This document shows, one piece after another, positions 8,638 to 17,800 of a DNA stretch of 64,000 nucleotides; the first letter of the stretch is position 1; every line of letters begins with the position of its first letter. Source of the DNA: Symbiodinium natans (taxonomy: Eukaryota > Sar > Dinophyceae > Suessiales > Symbiodiniaceae). The position numbers and the translations under genes were made by a program. The DNA lies in assembly GCA_905221605.1 (NCBI GenBank), contig CAJNDS010002210.1, forward strand, positions 437,581 through 501,580, read 5' to 3'. Below the pieces are notes generated by a model. That model did no database searches and was not told where the DNA came from. It saw nothing but the letters and a program-made list of their open reading frames with translations.

Positions 8638-11600
8638 GAGCAAAGATGAAGCACTTCAGAACCCGAAAGGGAGCGTTCAAACGAGAAGTCAATGAGTGGG
8701 GTGACTTGGTGACGTTCGACTTTGTGGATATGGGAAAAGCCACGGATAAGGGGGTGGGTCTTGACGACGAGCTCCGTGAAATCCTGGTCTTCCGCGACGT
8801 GGCCACGAAGGTGGTTGCAGCATATCCCACAATCTCCAGAGAAGAAGGAGAAGTTGTACGATGTATGAAGAGATTCATGGGAAAGAAGAAAGTGAGGCTG
8901 GCCTATAGTGACTGCGCAGATGAGTTCATTGCGGCGATGAACAAGCTCAAAATTCCATTGGATCACTCATTGCCAGGACGTCCTATGAACAACTCTCTGG
9001 CGGAAAGGACCAACCAGTTCGTCATCACTGCTACAGCCACGTCGTTGCTGCATGCAGGGCTACCTGCGAACTATTGGCCCTATGCCTTGAATTGCGTCAC
9101 TCACAATCTTAACGCCGAGGATGTGGATGGTGAGTCGGCGTGGCAGAGAATGTCTGGGAAAGAATTCCCGGGCAAGCTGATTCCGTTTGGAGCAAAGGTC
9201 TACTTCAAACCGACCGAGACCCGTGAACCAACGTATGGCGGAAAGTTCGACCCGAAGGGGATACCTGGCATCTTTGCAGGGTATGTCCTTAATGCGGGGC
9301 AAACATGGTCACGAAAGTATCGTGTGTGGGACATGAAGGAGTTCGCGAATGCCAACTTTGCGCATGATGCGAAAGTGCCTCGCAAGCTTCAAATTCCCTA
9401 CATCACCGAACGGGTCATCATGCCGGATGAAATTGCCTTTCCCCTCAAGCTTGAGTACGAGAGAATGAACGGAACACTCGAAGGACTGAAGGAAGGAAAG
9501 GATCTCGGAGGAAAAGAAGTCAAGGACAAGCCACCAGGAGGAGGTGACGACGACGATGACGACGACAACGGCGATGATGGTGGTGACCTACCTGATCGCC
9601 AAGGACGCGTCAAAGCCATGGAAAAGGAAATGCTCGACTATGTCATGGAGAACGATGACATTGTGCCTGATCATTCAGAAGCTCCAGATGGTCAACCCAG
9701 CGAACCTCGTGATGGACCAGCTTTGGAATCTGAAGATGCCAAAGCCATCAGGTTGATTGGCGACTCCATTCTCGACAGTGCAGGAGGCGTACCACAGAGC
9801 GAAGGAGTACCGGATGTTGCTTCGGATCCTCCGAGCAGCAAAAGGGAAACTAAGCGTGGTACTCCCCCCAAAACCGTTTCGGAACCTCCGGACGGCAAAG
9901 GGGAACCTGCATCGTCATCACGCGGTCCAACTGGACGTTCCATTCCGGACATTGACGAGACCGACCCCGCGTTCATCATCGCAAAGCTCAAGAAAGCTGG
10001 ACTCATCGGACCGGAACCTGAGTTCTGGAAATTCGGTACACCCGGCGACGGTCGTGTCTACATCAATGACGACGGCGAACCCTGCAAGATCGACAAGCGG
10101 GGGGCTCCGTTCAAGATTGGAAGTGATGGTAGGAGATTGCTGCCTTCCACACGTCCAAAGGGCAAGTTCACTCCTGAAGAGTGGCACAAGCTCGGAAGCG
10201 AAGGAAGGAAAATCGAACTTCGGAAGATCAAGAAGGTCGAAGAGAAGGAGGCCAAGAAGGCTCGCAAGAAGGAGGCCAAGGAGAAGAAGAAAGGCAAAGA
10301 GCATAATGACGCACTCGTCGCATCGTTGGAGGCGTTACTTCCCAAGGTCGTGCCTGCGGAGAAGATCGATTTGGACTTCAGGCCGGGGACGACTACTGGA
10401 TGGACATGGTGCGAGGAACAGGTCACGCAGATCGCCACGGAAATGTTTCTGGACGATGTGCTGCCCGCTCTTCCAAGTGAATTGGCAGAGTTCGGATTGA
10501 GAGTTCCTCGAATGCCATGCGTGTCATCAACCAAAGAGAAACACAGAGAGAAGCTTGCCTGTGCAGCACCGTGCTTCAACGCCATGGTTACTCGTCCAGT
10601 CAACCGCAAGGAGATGTACGAGAATCCCAAAGCCATGGAGGCGTTCATGAAAGAATGGAAAGGCTTGTGGGATCAGGAAGTCTTCGACTTTCGCCAAGTG
10701 CGGGAGTACGACGGCGTGGTCAGAGAAGCCAAGAATTCCAACGCGAAGGTGCACATGGCAAGAGTGCATGGTCTCATCTATGAGAAGAACTATCAACTCA
10801 AAGAAGGGGACCCTGCAAGGAAGTTCAAAGGAAGAGGTGTGCTGCTTGGAGATCAAGTCAAAGATCAGAATATGGAGGCGGCGCTGTTCCAGGATCTCGG
10901 AAACTCTCCGGCAACCTTTGATGCATCTCGTTGGGCCGACTTCTACGGGTGCTTACCCGGGAACGACGTTCAGATGGCTGATGCTATCCAGGCCTACATT
11001 CAAGCTAAGTTGACGGGGACTCCGTGCTGGGTTGAACTTCCAGACGAGGCTTGGCATCCTTCGGTAAACCGGAGGAAATTTCGCAGACCAGTCTGCAGGC
11101 TCGTGAAAGCACTCTATGGGCATCCGGACGCTGGTACAATGTGGGAACAACATTGTCACACCGCAGTCCAGAAGATGGGTTTTGCACCAGTTGGTGAGGA
11201 ATGGCCGTCTCTTTACTTCCATGCAGGAATGAAGCTCCTATTGGTCATCTATGTCGACGACCTGAAGCTCGCCGGTCCGGCGGAGAACCTCCCAAAGGGG
11301 TGGAACATGCTTCGTAAGGAACTTCGCCTTGAGGAGGAAACTCCGCTTGGTTTGTATTTGGGATGTCGAATCTCAAAGGGAGAAGCCAAACTTCACGACA
11401 ACACCAAGGTGCGAACTGTCACTTATGACATGGAAACCTATCTCGAAATGACAGTGCAAAAGTACTGTGAAACCACGGGATTTCCTGTGGACAAATTCAA
11501 GAAGGTACCATCTCCCAGTCCAGTCGAAGAAACCAAAAATCACCCGGCTAGGGCACCTTGTCATCCAGGTGCTGCCAGCCATCGGTGTCAATGGTGTGGA

Positions 11601-13070
11601 CACACAATGCCTGTCGATAAGGGCGGACGGCTTCTACCTCCACCACCGGTTCCCAAGGGCCCACAGGAAACGGAACTCGATGAGGCAGACAGGGGTACTC
11701 TTGCCCCGCATGCGGCGAGCATCCTCATGAAGTTGCTCTATGCTGCAAGAATTTGCAGGTTTGATTTGCTGCGAAGCATAAACAACCTTGCGCGACGCAT
11801 TACAAAGTGGTCCAAGAAGGAGGATGCGGCTCTGCATCATTTGATGTGCTACGTCCATCAGTCCAAAGGTCATAAGATGATCGGATGGGTCGGCGATTCC
11901 ATGGACGCTACTTCCATAGGGTTGTATGCGGATGCGGATTACGCTGGTTGTGGCGAGAGTTTGCGTTCTACTTCGGGGGCTCACATGCATATTCAGGGGC
12001 CGCATACACGGTTCCCGTTGGCAGGTGTCAGTAAGCGACAGGGTTGCGCCAGCCACTCTACTCCCGAAGCGGAAATTGTGGCGGCGGATTACGCTATGTC
12101 GCGTATTGGCGTTCCGGCCATCACATTGTGGCGTTTGATTGGAGGCAAAGATCCTAACTTCGTGTTCTACGACGACAATCAAACCATGATCGGCGTGGTC
12201 CGCACAGGCAAGAACCCGACGATGCGCCATTTGGAACGCTCACACGGGATCTGCATTGCGTGGATGCACGAGGTGTTCCAGGAGGGATACGTGTCTCTGG
12301 CTTACGAGGTCACCGCCAAAATGGCGGCCGATATCCATACGAAGGCCTTTAAAGACCACGTCTCCTGGGCTCACGCGTGTCAGCTAATTAACATCATGCC
12401 TCCCGCGATGATTTCGAGCGTTGAGGTGATGGACATGATGAAGGCTACACACCAACAATCGGCTGATGAGAAAGGTCATCAGCACTACTCGTTCAAGAAC
12501 GAGGTTCCCTGTTTTCCTTACACGCAAACACCTATCTTGCCCCAGGAGCTGTATAGGGCCGGTTTGTCCAGGAAGGAGGGTGTCCAGGAAACGGACAGTA
12601 CAGATCCGATCTTGGTGGTGAAGTTCCCGCGCATGCTCCGCGGCGTCCCCAGTGCTTTGCGACCGGGGAAGTATTTGCGGTCCACGTGGATTCTGCGTGA
12701 AGGGCAATGGCATCGTATCGAGGATGAGGTCCCTATCCCGTCGGAACCTCAGAAATTCGATCGGTATGTCGAGCGCGCCGTGTTTCAATATCACTTCCAA
12801 CGGGGCTCGGCGGCGGCAACGCGTGTGCACCGCACCGCGTCGCCTGCCGTGTCTGCGTCCCCGCTGCCCGACTGTTCGCGTTGTCGTGTTCGCGATTCGC
12901 CCGCGCTCTGTAGGCAGGTGTGCGACTTGGTGGTCCGCGCCGCCCATGGGGGGTATGGGGGTGTTTTTCGCGCTGAGTCTGAAGGCATGGGGGGTGATCT
13001 CAACGAAATTCCTGCGCTCGAATCTACCGTTGTCGCTGTTGTGCGCGCCGCAAAAAAAGCAGGTTGGTAA
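8544..13070 (+). CDS. Retroelement integrase, reverse transcriptase, RNase H (ORF2)
   Basis: The frame opens at 8544 after a TAG and has no ATG of its own near the start, so it is read as the continuation of ORF1. Numbering here is from 8583. An HHCC-type zinc motif (HLCTH...CDAC) begins at residue 3. The integrase core carries D46, D110 (SDCADEF) and E141 (NSLAER). A charged Lys/Asp/Gly linker spans about 300-590. RT follows, with YVDD at residues 890-893 (nt 11250-11261) in VIYVDDLKLAG. RNase H has the copia signatures DADYAG, STSG, STPEAE and FYDDNQ. It reverse-transcribes element RNA and inserts the cDNA. The frame ends in TAA at 13068-13070, just after an A7 run (13052-13058). The next block (ORF3) is in the +1 (equivalently -2) frame from that run. 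Confidence 0.93.
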   Translation, partial: EGEGRHPEAEANTLAHLCTHRFRNPYCDACVRAKMKHFRTRKGAFKREVNEWGDLVTFDFVDMGKATDKGVGLDDELREILVFRDVATKVVAAYPTISREEGEVVRCMKRFMGKKKVRLAYSDCADEFIAAMNKLKIPLDHSLPGRPMNNSLAERTNQFVITATATSLLHAGLPANYWPYALNCVTHNLNAEDVDGESAWQRMSGKEFPGKLIPFGAKVYFKPTETREPTYGGKFDPKGIPGIFAGYVLNAGQTWSRKYRVWDMKEFANANFAHDAKVPRKLQIPYITERVIMPDEIAFPLKLEYERMNGTLEGLKEGKDLGGKEVKDKPPGGGDDDDDDDNGDDGGDLPDRQGRVKAMEKEMLDYVMENDDIVPDHSEAPDGQPSEPRDGPALESEDAKAIRLIGDSILDSAGGVPQSEGVPDVASDPPSSKRETKRGTPPKTVSEPPDGKGEPASSSRGPTGRSIPDIDETDPAFIIAKLKKAGLIGPEPEFWKFGTPGDGRVYINDDGEPCKIDKRGAPFKIGSDGRRLLPSTRPKGKFTPEEWHKLGSEGRKIELRKIKKVEEKEAKKARKKEAKEKKKGKEHNDALVASLEALLPKVVPAEKIDLDFRPGTTTGWTWCEEQVTQIATEMFLDDVLPALPSELAEFGLRVPRMPCVSSTKEKHREKLACAAPCFNAMVTRPVNRKEMYENPKAMEAFMKEWKGLWDQEVFDFRQVREYDGVVREAKNSNAKVHMARVHGLIYEKNYQLKEGDPARKFKGRGVLLGDQVKDQNMEAALFQDLGNSPATFDASRWADFYGCLPGNDVQMADAIQAYIQAKLTGTPCWVELPDEAWHPSVNRRKFRRPVCRLVKALYGHPDAGTMWEQHCHTAVQKMGFAPVGEEWPSLYFHAGMKLLLVIYVDDLKLAGPAENLPKGWNMLRKELRLEEETPLGLYLGCRISKGEAKLHDNTKVRTVTYDMETYLEMTVQKYCETTGFPVDKFKKVPSPSPVEETKNHPARAPCHPGAASHRCQWCGHTMPVDKGGRLLPPPPVPKGPQETELDEADRGTLAPHAASILMKLLYAARICRFDLLRSINNLARRITKWSKKEDAALHHLMCYVHQSKGHKMIGWVGDSMDATSIGLYADADYAGCGESLRSTSGAHMHIQGPHTRFPLAGVSKRQGCASHSTPEAEIVAADYAMSRIGVPAITLWRLIGGKDPNFVFYDDNQTMIGVVRTGKNPTMRHLERSHGICIAWMHEVFQEGYVSLAYEVTAKMAADIHTKAFKDHVSWAHACQLINIMPPAMISSVEVMDMMKATHQQSADEKGHQHYSFKNEVPCFPYTQTPILPQELYRAGLSRKEGVQETDSTDPILVVKFPRMLRGVPSALRPGKYLRSTWILREGQWHRIEDEVPIPSEPQKFDRYVERAVFQYHFQRGSAAATRVHRTASPAVSASPLPDCSRCRVRDSPALCRQVCDLVVRAAHGGYGGVFRAESEGMGGDLNEIPALESTVVAVVRAAKKAGW

Positions 13071-14289
13071 TCATGAAGTTGTTTTCCAAGACGAACACGG
13101 GAAAGAGATGTTTAAGGCACGGAGTGACTCGATCAGCGGGGCTACAGGATTTTCCATGACGATCAAAGCTTCGGATGTCGAAAACAGTAGCCCTCGCGTG
13201 TGGTTGCTCGTAGGTCTGGAAGAGGATAACTGGTGGCAAACGTATGCACCGCCGGACGTCAACATCGTCTGCGTACCGGAAGCGGATGCACGCGGCGCCT
13301 ACCAGTACTGCAAAGACATCATTAAATGGTCGTTCAAGGATCTTCGGAACGTTCTGTTCATAGGAGCAGGGGCGCTGAATCGAGCTTCTTGGCTTGATGC
13401 TGATCCTAGAGAACGCTTTTATGAGGACCGAGGCGTCGTAGACTACCCCTGGGGGGAGGTCATTGATTTAGTCTTTGAGGCCCGGAAGAAAGGGGCGACT
13501 ACTATCGTCGAGGTTCCTGACAAGCCGAAGTTTCGAAAGTCGGCACAGTACAAAAACATAGTTGACTGCATGAAGTGGGAGAGATTCACAATTGCTGATT
13601 GCTGCCACGGTCGGAGGATCTGCGTTCCACAGGGAAGCGGAGCCCCGAACATCATGTATGTCAACGAAGCCACTGAGTTTCTCATTCATGGACTCAAAGC
13701 CCCTGAAAACATGAAGGGTGTGTGCGGCATGCAACATCATCATGCATCACGTGAAGCAGTCGAGACTCACGGGGATGGGTATGGAAAGAGAACCAGTAAA
13801 GTGTCACGCCTCTTGTTGAAAATGCTTTCTGAGCGGGACGCCAAGGTTGAGGACCCCAAGGCCTGCAGTTCTGTTGAGAAATTACCGTCGGGTAAGGACA
13901 GGATGATCATTGAATTCTGTTGCTCTAAGGACAGTAGCTTGGGTAAATCCTCGAGTGCTACAAGGGGAGCTCACGTCATGCGCGTGCATGAAGCTCTCCA
14001 AGCCCAAACCAAGGCATGCGAAAGCAACATCCTCAAGGAGGCGGAACGATTCCGAAAATCCAATCCCAATTGTCCGATTCTTGTTTTCGCTTCTCTTCCG
14101 TGCACTGGGGGGTCCAACTGGATCAAGGTGAACGAAGTGGGGGGTGAGACTGAAAAGGGAAAGGAACATCGGAAGAAATTTAGGGACTTACTCAAAGCTC
14201 TCAAACGCCTTTTGCGAAAGCTGGCGGTATTTTCCCCCAAAATCGCTTTTGAGTTGCCTAAAACCTGTTTGTATTGGAGTTGGCCCTAA
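13051..14289 (+). CDS. Retroelement ORF3, divergent methyltransferase-like block
   Basis: The block is open in frame 1 and becomes coding-like from the A7 run, so it is probably the downstream part of the pol polyprotein. The frame is open further upstream, but there it overlaps RNase H tail sequence. The first half (VWLLVGLEEDNWW..., nt about 13195-13700) is not recognised. The second half has EFCCSKDSSLG (nt about 13908-13945) and FASLPCTGGSNW, with the Cys codon at 14101-14103. It ends FELPKTCLYWSWP before TAA at 14287-14289. The PC dipeptide in a PCxxxS context and the upstream FCC motif resemble motifs IV and I of cytosine-C5 methyltransferases, though the ENV motif is not clear. I infer a SAM-dependent, possibly DNA-modifying, enzyme. 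The similarity continues in the same frame past the stop. Another possibility is an unrelated Cys-rich retroelement domain. Confidence 0.6.
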   Translation, partial: QKKQVGNHEVVFQDEHGKEMFKARSDSISGATGFSMTIKASDVENSSPRVWLLVGLEEDNWWQTYAPPDVNIVCVPEADARGAYQYCKDIIKWSFKDLRNVLFIGAGALNRASWLDADPRERFYEDRGVVDYPWGEVIDLVFEARKKGATTIVEVPDKPKFRKSAQYKNIVDCMKWERFTIADCCHGRRICVPQGSGAPNIMYVNEATEFLIHGLKAPENMKGVCGMQHHHASREAVETHGDGYGKRTSKVSRLLLKMLSERDAKVEDPKACSSVEKLPSGKDRMIIEFCCSKDSSLGKSSSATRGAHVMRVHEALQAQTKACESNILKEAERFRKSNPNCPILVFASLPCTGGSNWIKVNEVGGETEKGKEHRKKFRDLLKALKRLLRKLAVFSPKIAFELPKTCLYWSWP

Positions 14290-14580
14290 GTTCAAGCCCT
14301 AATAAAGCAGCATTCATTGCGTGTTGCACGAATGGACGGTTGCATGATGGGTGTTGTTGACAAAGATGGCATTCCTTTACTCAAAGCTTGGTGCATCGCC
14401 ACGAACGTGTCAACCATGTTGAACCTCAAAGGGGTCACGTGCGATAACACACATGAACATGGCACACCAAGAGGTCAGGCGCTCAGGGAGGCAGGAAACT
14501 ACACACCACACATGGCAAAGTTATTGCACAACGCATGGCGTGATGAAGCTCGTAACATCCGCAGGGGCTCTGCTCAGAGT
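14290..14580 (+). pseudogene. Continuation of ORF3 domain beyond an in-frame TAA
   Basis: After TAA at 14287 the same frame stays open (VQALIKQHSLRVARMDGC...LLKAWCIATN...HEHG...MAKLLHNAW). This reads as the natural C-terminal part of the ORF3 domain: a basic helix, a DGC motif, KAW, then a His-rich end. As it stands the domain is cut by a nonsense codon. Either this copy is mutated there, or the stop is read through. The join to ORF4 between 14580 and 14803 is low-complexity. Confidence 0.5.
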
Positions 14581-14802
14581 GTTCATGTGGCAGCTTCATG
14601 TGTTCTTGTTCATGTCAGTTTGCGTTGCAGCAACAGTCAGGTGCAACATGAGTTCCAAGGTACTTGCATAATTGTTTGTCCTACACAAGGAATAGGGTTC
14701 GGATCCTCCGACCCTAATCCAAAGTGCAGTGAAGGGTTCGGCTCCGCCGGCTCGGATCTGCATCTGGGGAAGGGACTCGGCCCCGCCGGTCCTAGAACCA
14801 GC

Positions 14803-17800
14803 ATGGACGGACAACAGCAGAGGCCCATTCCTCCGCATGTTCCATGGTCGCGACCTCAAGACCTCTTCTCCCTGCCGTACCAGAGATCGGGCATCAACAT
14901 CCCTGTTGGCAATGGGATGACTGCTTTGCGCACGACATGTCATGCGCTGCGATCATTGAGAGGGCAACCTCTTCCTGGACGATTGGAGCAAGGCATGGTC
15001 GCCACGAATGCGAACATTGCTGCGTGGGTGGAATTTGGAGTGCCAGCTATCCTTTTGGCGGCAGTTGCGGCACCCTCCAGCCCATACGGTTTTCCTGAAG
15101 TCAGAGTTCGGGAGCTGTTTCGAGGTGTGGTGGAAAGCTTTTTGCCAGCAAGCAGCGCGGAGAGCTACAAGACAGTCCTTAGCCATGTCACCACGTTCAT
15201 CAAGGTCGTCAAGACTGCGATCAGCACCGATTCGACTCGACAAGTGCTGCAGGAGCTTCTGGACCACGTCATTGAGATTGACCTCTTCAAGAACATTGAC
15301 ATGTTCGTCGACGTGTTGATTCAGGATGCTGATCAAGGACGTGTGGATCCCCAACATCCCTGTCTGACGGTGGTAACTATGGACGGCTATCTTGACCCGA
15401 ATGTCATTTGCAGGCCAGTTGTCACCAAGAGTGCTTGGATCTATGTGACCAGGTACAATGACTGGATGCGGCTTAATTCCTACTTTCGCGAGAACCTCCC
15501 CAACCGTCGTGAAGGGCTACCATGCATGCTTCTCACCCAGGATTTCTGGGATTTGCTGGACTTGATTTGGTCAATGGCGAAGCAAGTGGGTTACTGCTTG
15601 AGGAGCCACAATCAGGTCGCCGTGAACACGCAGATGAATGTGTGGGATTTGATCGAGATCGTGGTCGACCCCCCGGAGAACGTGTCCGCGGCGGTTGCTC
15701 ATGCGGTCAACAGCCTCCAAGGGTTGTCGGTCGCCATGCACACAGCCCACGAATACCTCAACGACAGTCGGACGGTGTGGCCAACGGAGCGGTCGAGAAC
15801 GACCGGAGCCGAGCTGAGGGAGTCGCTGTTGAATGCGACTGCCGTCGTCATGGCCCCGCCACCAACAGGTCTCGGGTTACCAGCTTCCTTTTCACACAGC
15901 TCGTGGAACCAGCTGGCTGCCGAGCAGAACGTCTTGAGGGCGGTCCACGACATGTACAGGACTCACAGATCTTGGATGTCCGAGATCACGAACCTGCGAG
16001 CCGAGTGTTACTCCGAAGGACGTGAACAGCCGCCCTACCTGCAGCCCGATCCAACAGGCACGGTGTTTCCTCCGGCGCTGAATTCGCACCCGCCATGGGT
16101 GAATGTTCAACGTCAACATCCCGAAGGATCCACATCCCCATCTGTTCCAGAAGGGCCTGCTCCTTTCGTGGAAGAGGATCATCCGGCCAACAGATCGACT
16201 TCTACGCCATCATCGAGACAGGCAACGGGGACATTCTTTGCCGAAGCGAGGGGTGAATCCGCCAAGAGGCAGCGACGACCGGAGGATGTCCGCTCCGCGG
16301 CATCCCAACCGGGAACCGCGGCCAGCTCATCCGATCCTCGGGGAGCTGAGCCAACTGCCCAACCTGAAGGAGAACCCGATGAAGTTCGCTGGTATCTGGA
16401 TCCAACTCCCGAAGGGCACATGGAGAAGTTCGTCAAGTTCCAATCCAGGCATCGCGTGCAATTGGGGACAACCATCGTCGTTCACAAAGACGATCCAACA
16501 GATGTTCTACCCGCACGTGATCAGACACCAAAGATTGACGGAAAGTTTGGAGCCAGCAGCGAGCAGATTTACCTTCGGCGAGTCACCACACACCTGGCCA
16601 AGCTCTATGGGATGAGCCAGTCGAACCTTGCAGGTGCGTTTCACATGGCAACATTCCTGAAGAAAGGGGATGTGGAGTGGCTACGACTTTACAAAGTGCT
16701 GTACGAGAAGGTCTTCTTGTGCACAATTCGTCAGCTACCAACTCCTGGCACGATGTTTGCGGCGGTCATGCAATCCACGGCTTCGGGAGAGCTGGGAATT
16801 TTTCACTTCAACAGCAGCCCGGAGCAGCGAGCCTTGTTGACGGCTGGATTGAGAAAGTTCAGCGCCTCCATTCGTCAGGCAAGCGCCCCCGATGTCACAG
16901 CGGTGCGATCCAGCAAAACGATCATCCTGGCTGACTTCGAGGTGTGGACGAAAACCAAGAATCGCTTGACCTACACGATGGCCAGCAAGCTCCAAGAGAA
17001 GGGATGGTATGATGCCCATTCGTATTGCCAGACCGTTGACGAAAGCCTCGATCCACTCCTACCTGAAGGATTCCAGGTCGTTGCCACCAAGGCCAGAGAT
17101 GCAGTCCGAGAGTGGAGAGGTCCTGAGAGCATCGACGTCACCGCGCACGTCTACTTGTCGTTCAGAGCCATCAATGATCTCCTGGTTTGGGAGCATGGCA
17201 ATGCGACTCCCGAGAACATGCGAAAGTGGTTCGTCGATCCAATCATGGACTTGTCAGACCTTCTGCAACGTGCCGTGATTGTGACCCTCAACGACGATCC
17301 CCGTTTCATCGGGAAGGACGTTGGTGCAGCGATGCCATGGGCTGCCATTGATTGGATCGCAGTGGAGCTCCGAGCAAGGGGATGCATTGTTTTCACGTCA
17401 TCACTGCTATGGGCTCGAATTGCTGTGACTCTCCACAAGGGCAGCGACAATTTCCGGATCAATCCAGAGGAGATGCACTTGGCGGTGGCGGCATTCGACA
17501 AACATTTGCTGCAAGAAAAGATCATCACACTTTGCATGGCGCCCCCAGAGAGCATGGGCGATTGCGAACCTCACTTGGATTCTGTGAACATGGAGACTGC
17601 GGATGCGAAGGCGGTCTTTGCACCGTCGAGCAGCGACGACATTCGGACCGCATCGGCCAATGATGACACGCAAGAACGACATCAGCGAGTCGTGGAGAGG
17701 GCATCGGAGCTTGAGGGCATCCGCGGAGGCGTGGACATGACTTGGGTGGATGCGGACATCGCCATGGTCAGCCCAGAACCGTTCTATGACGGAGAAACCT

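Noticed and set aside
4050-8966. Several 90-235 codon minus-strand frames across ORF1 and the start of ORF2
   Set aside because: They mirror the strongly biased coding frame on the + strand and have no recognisable domain.
12652-13050. Independent start of ORF3 at 12652
   Set aside because: This part overlaps the RNase H tail in the pol frame, which has the better coding character there. ORF3 sequence becomes convincing only after the A7 run at 13052.
13900-14560. A standard DNMT1/DNMT3-type methyltransferase
   Set aside because: Only PC and a weak motif I can be seen; ENV, QRR and GN motifs are not recognisable, so I call it only methyltransferase-like.
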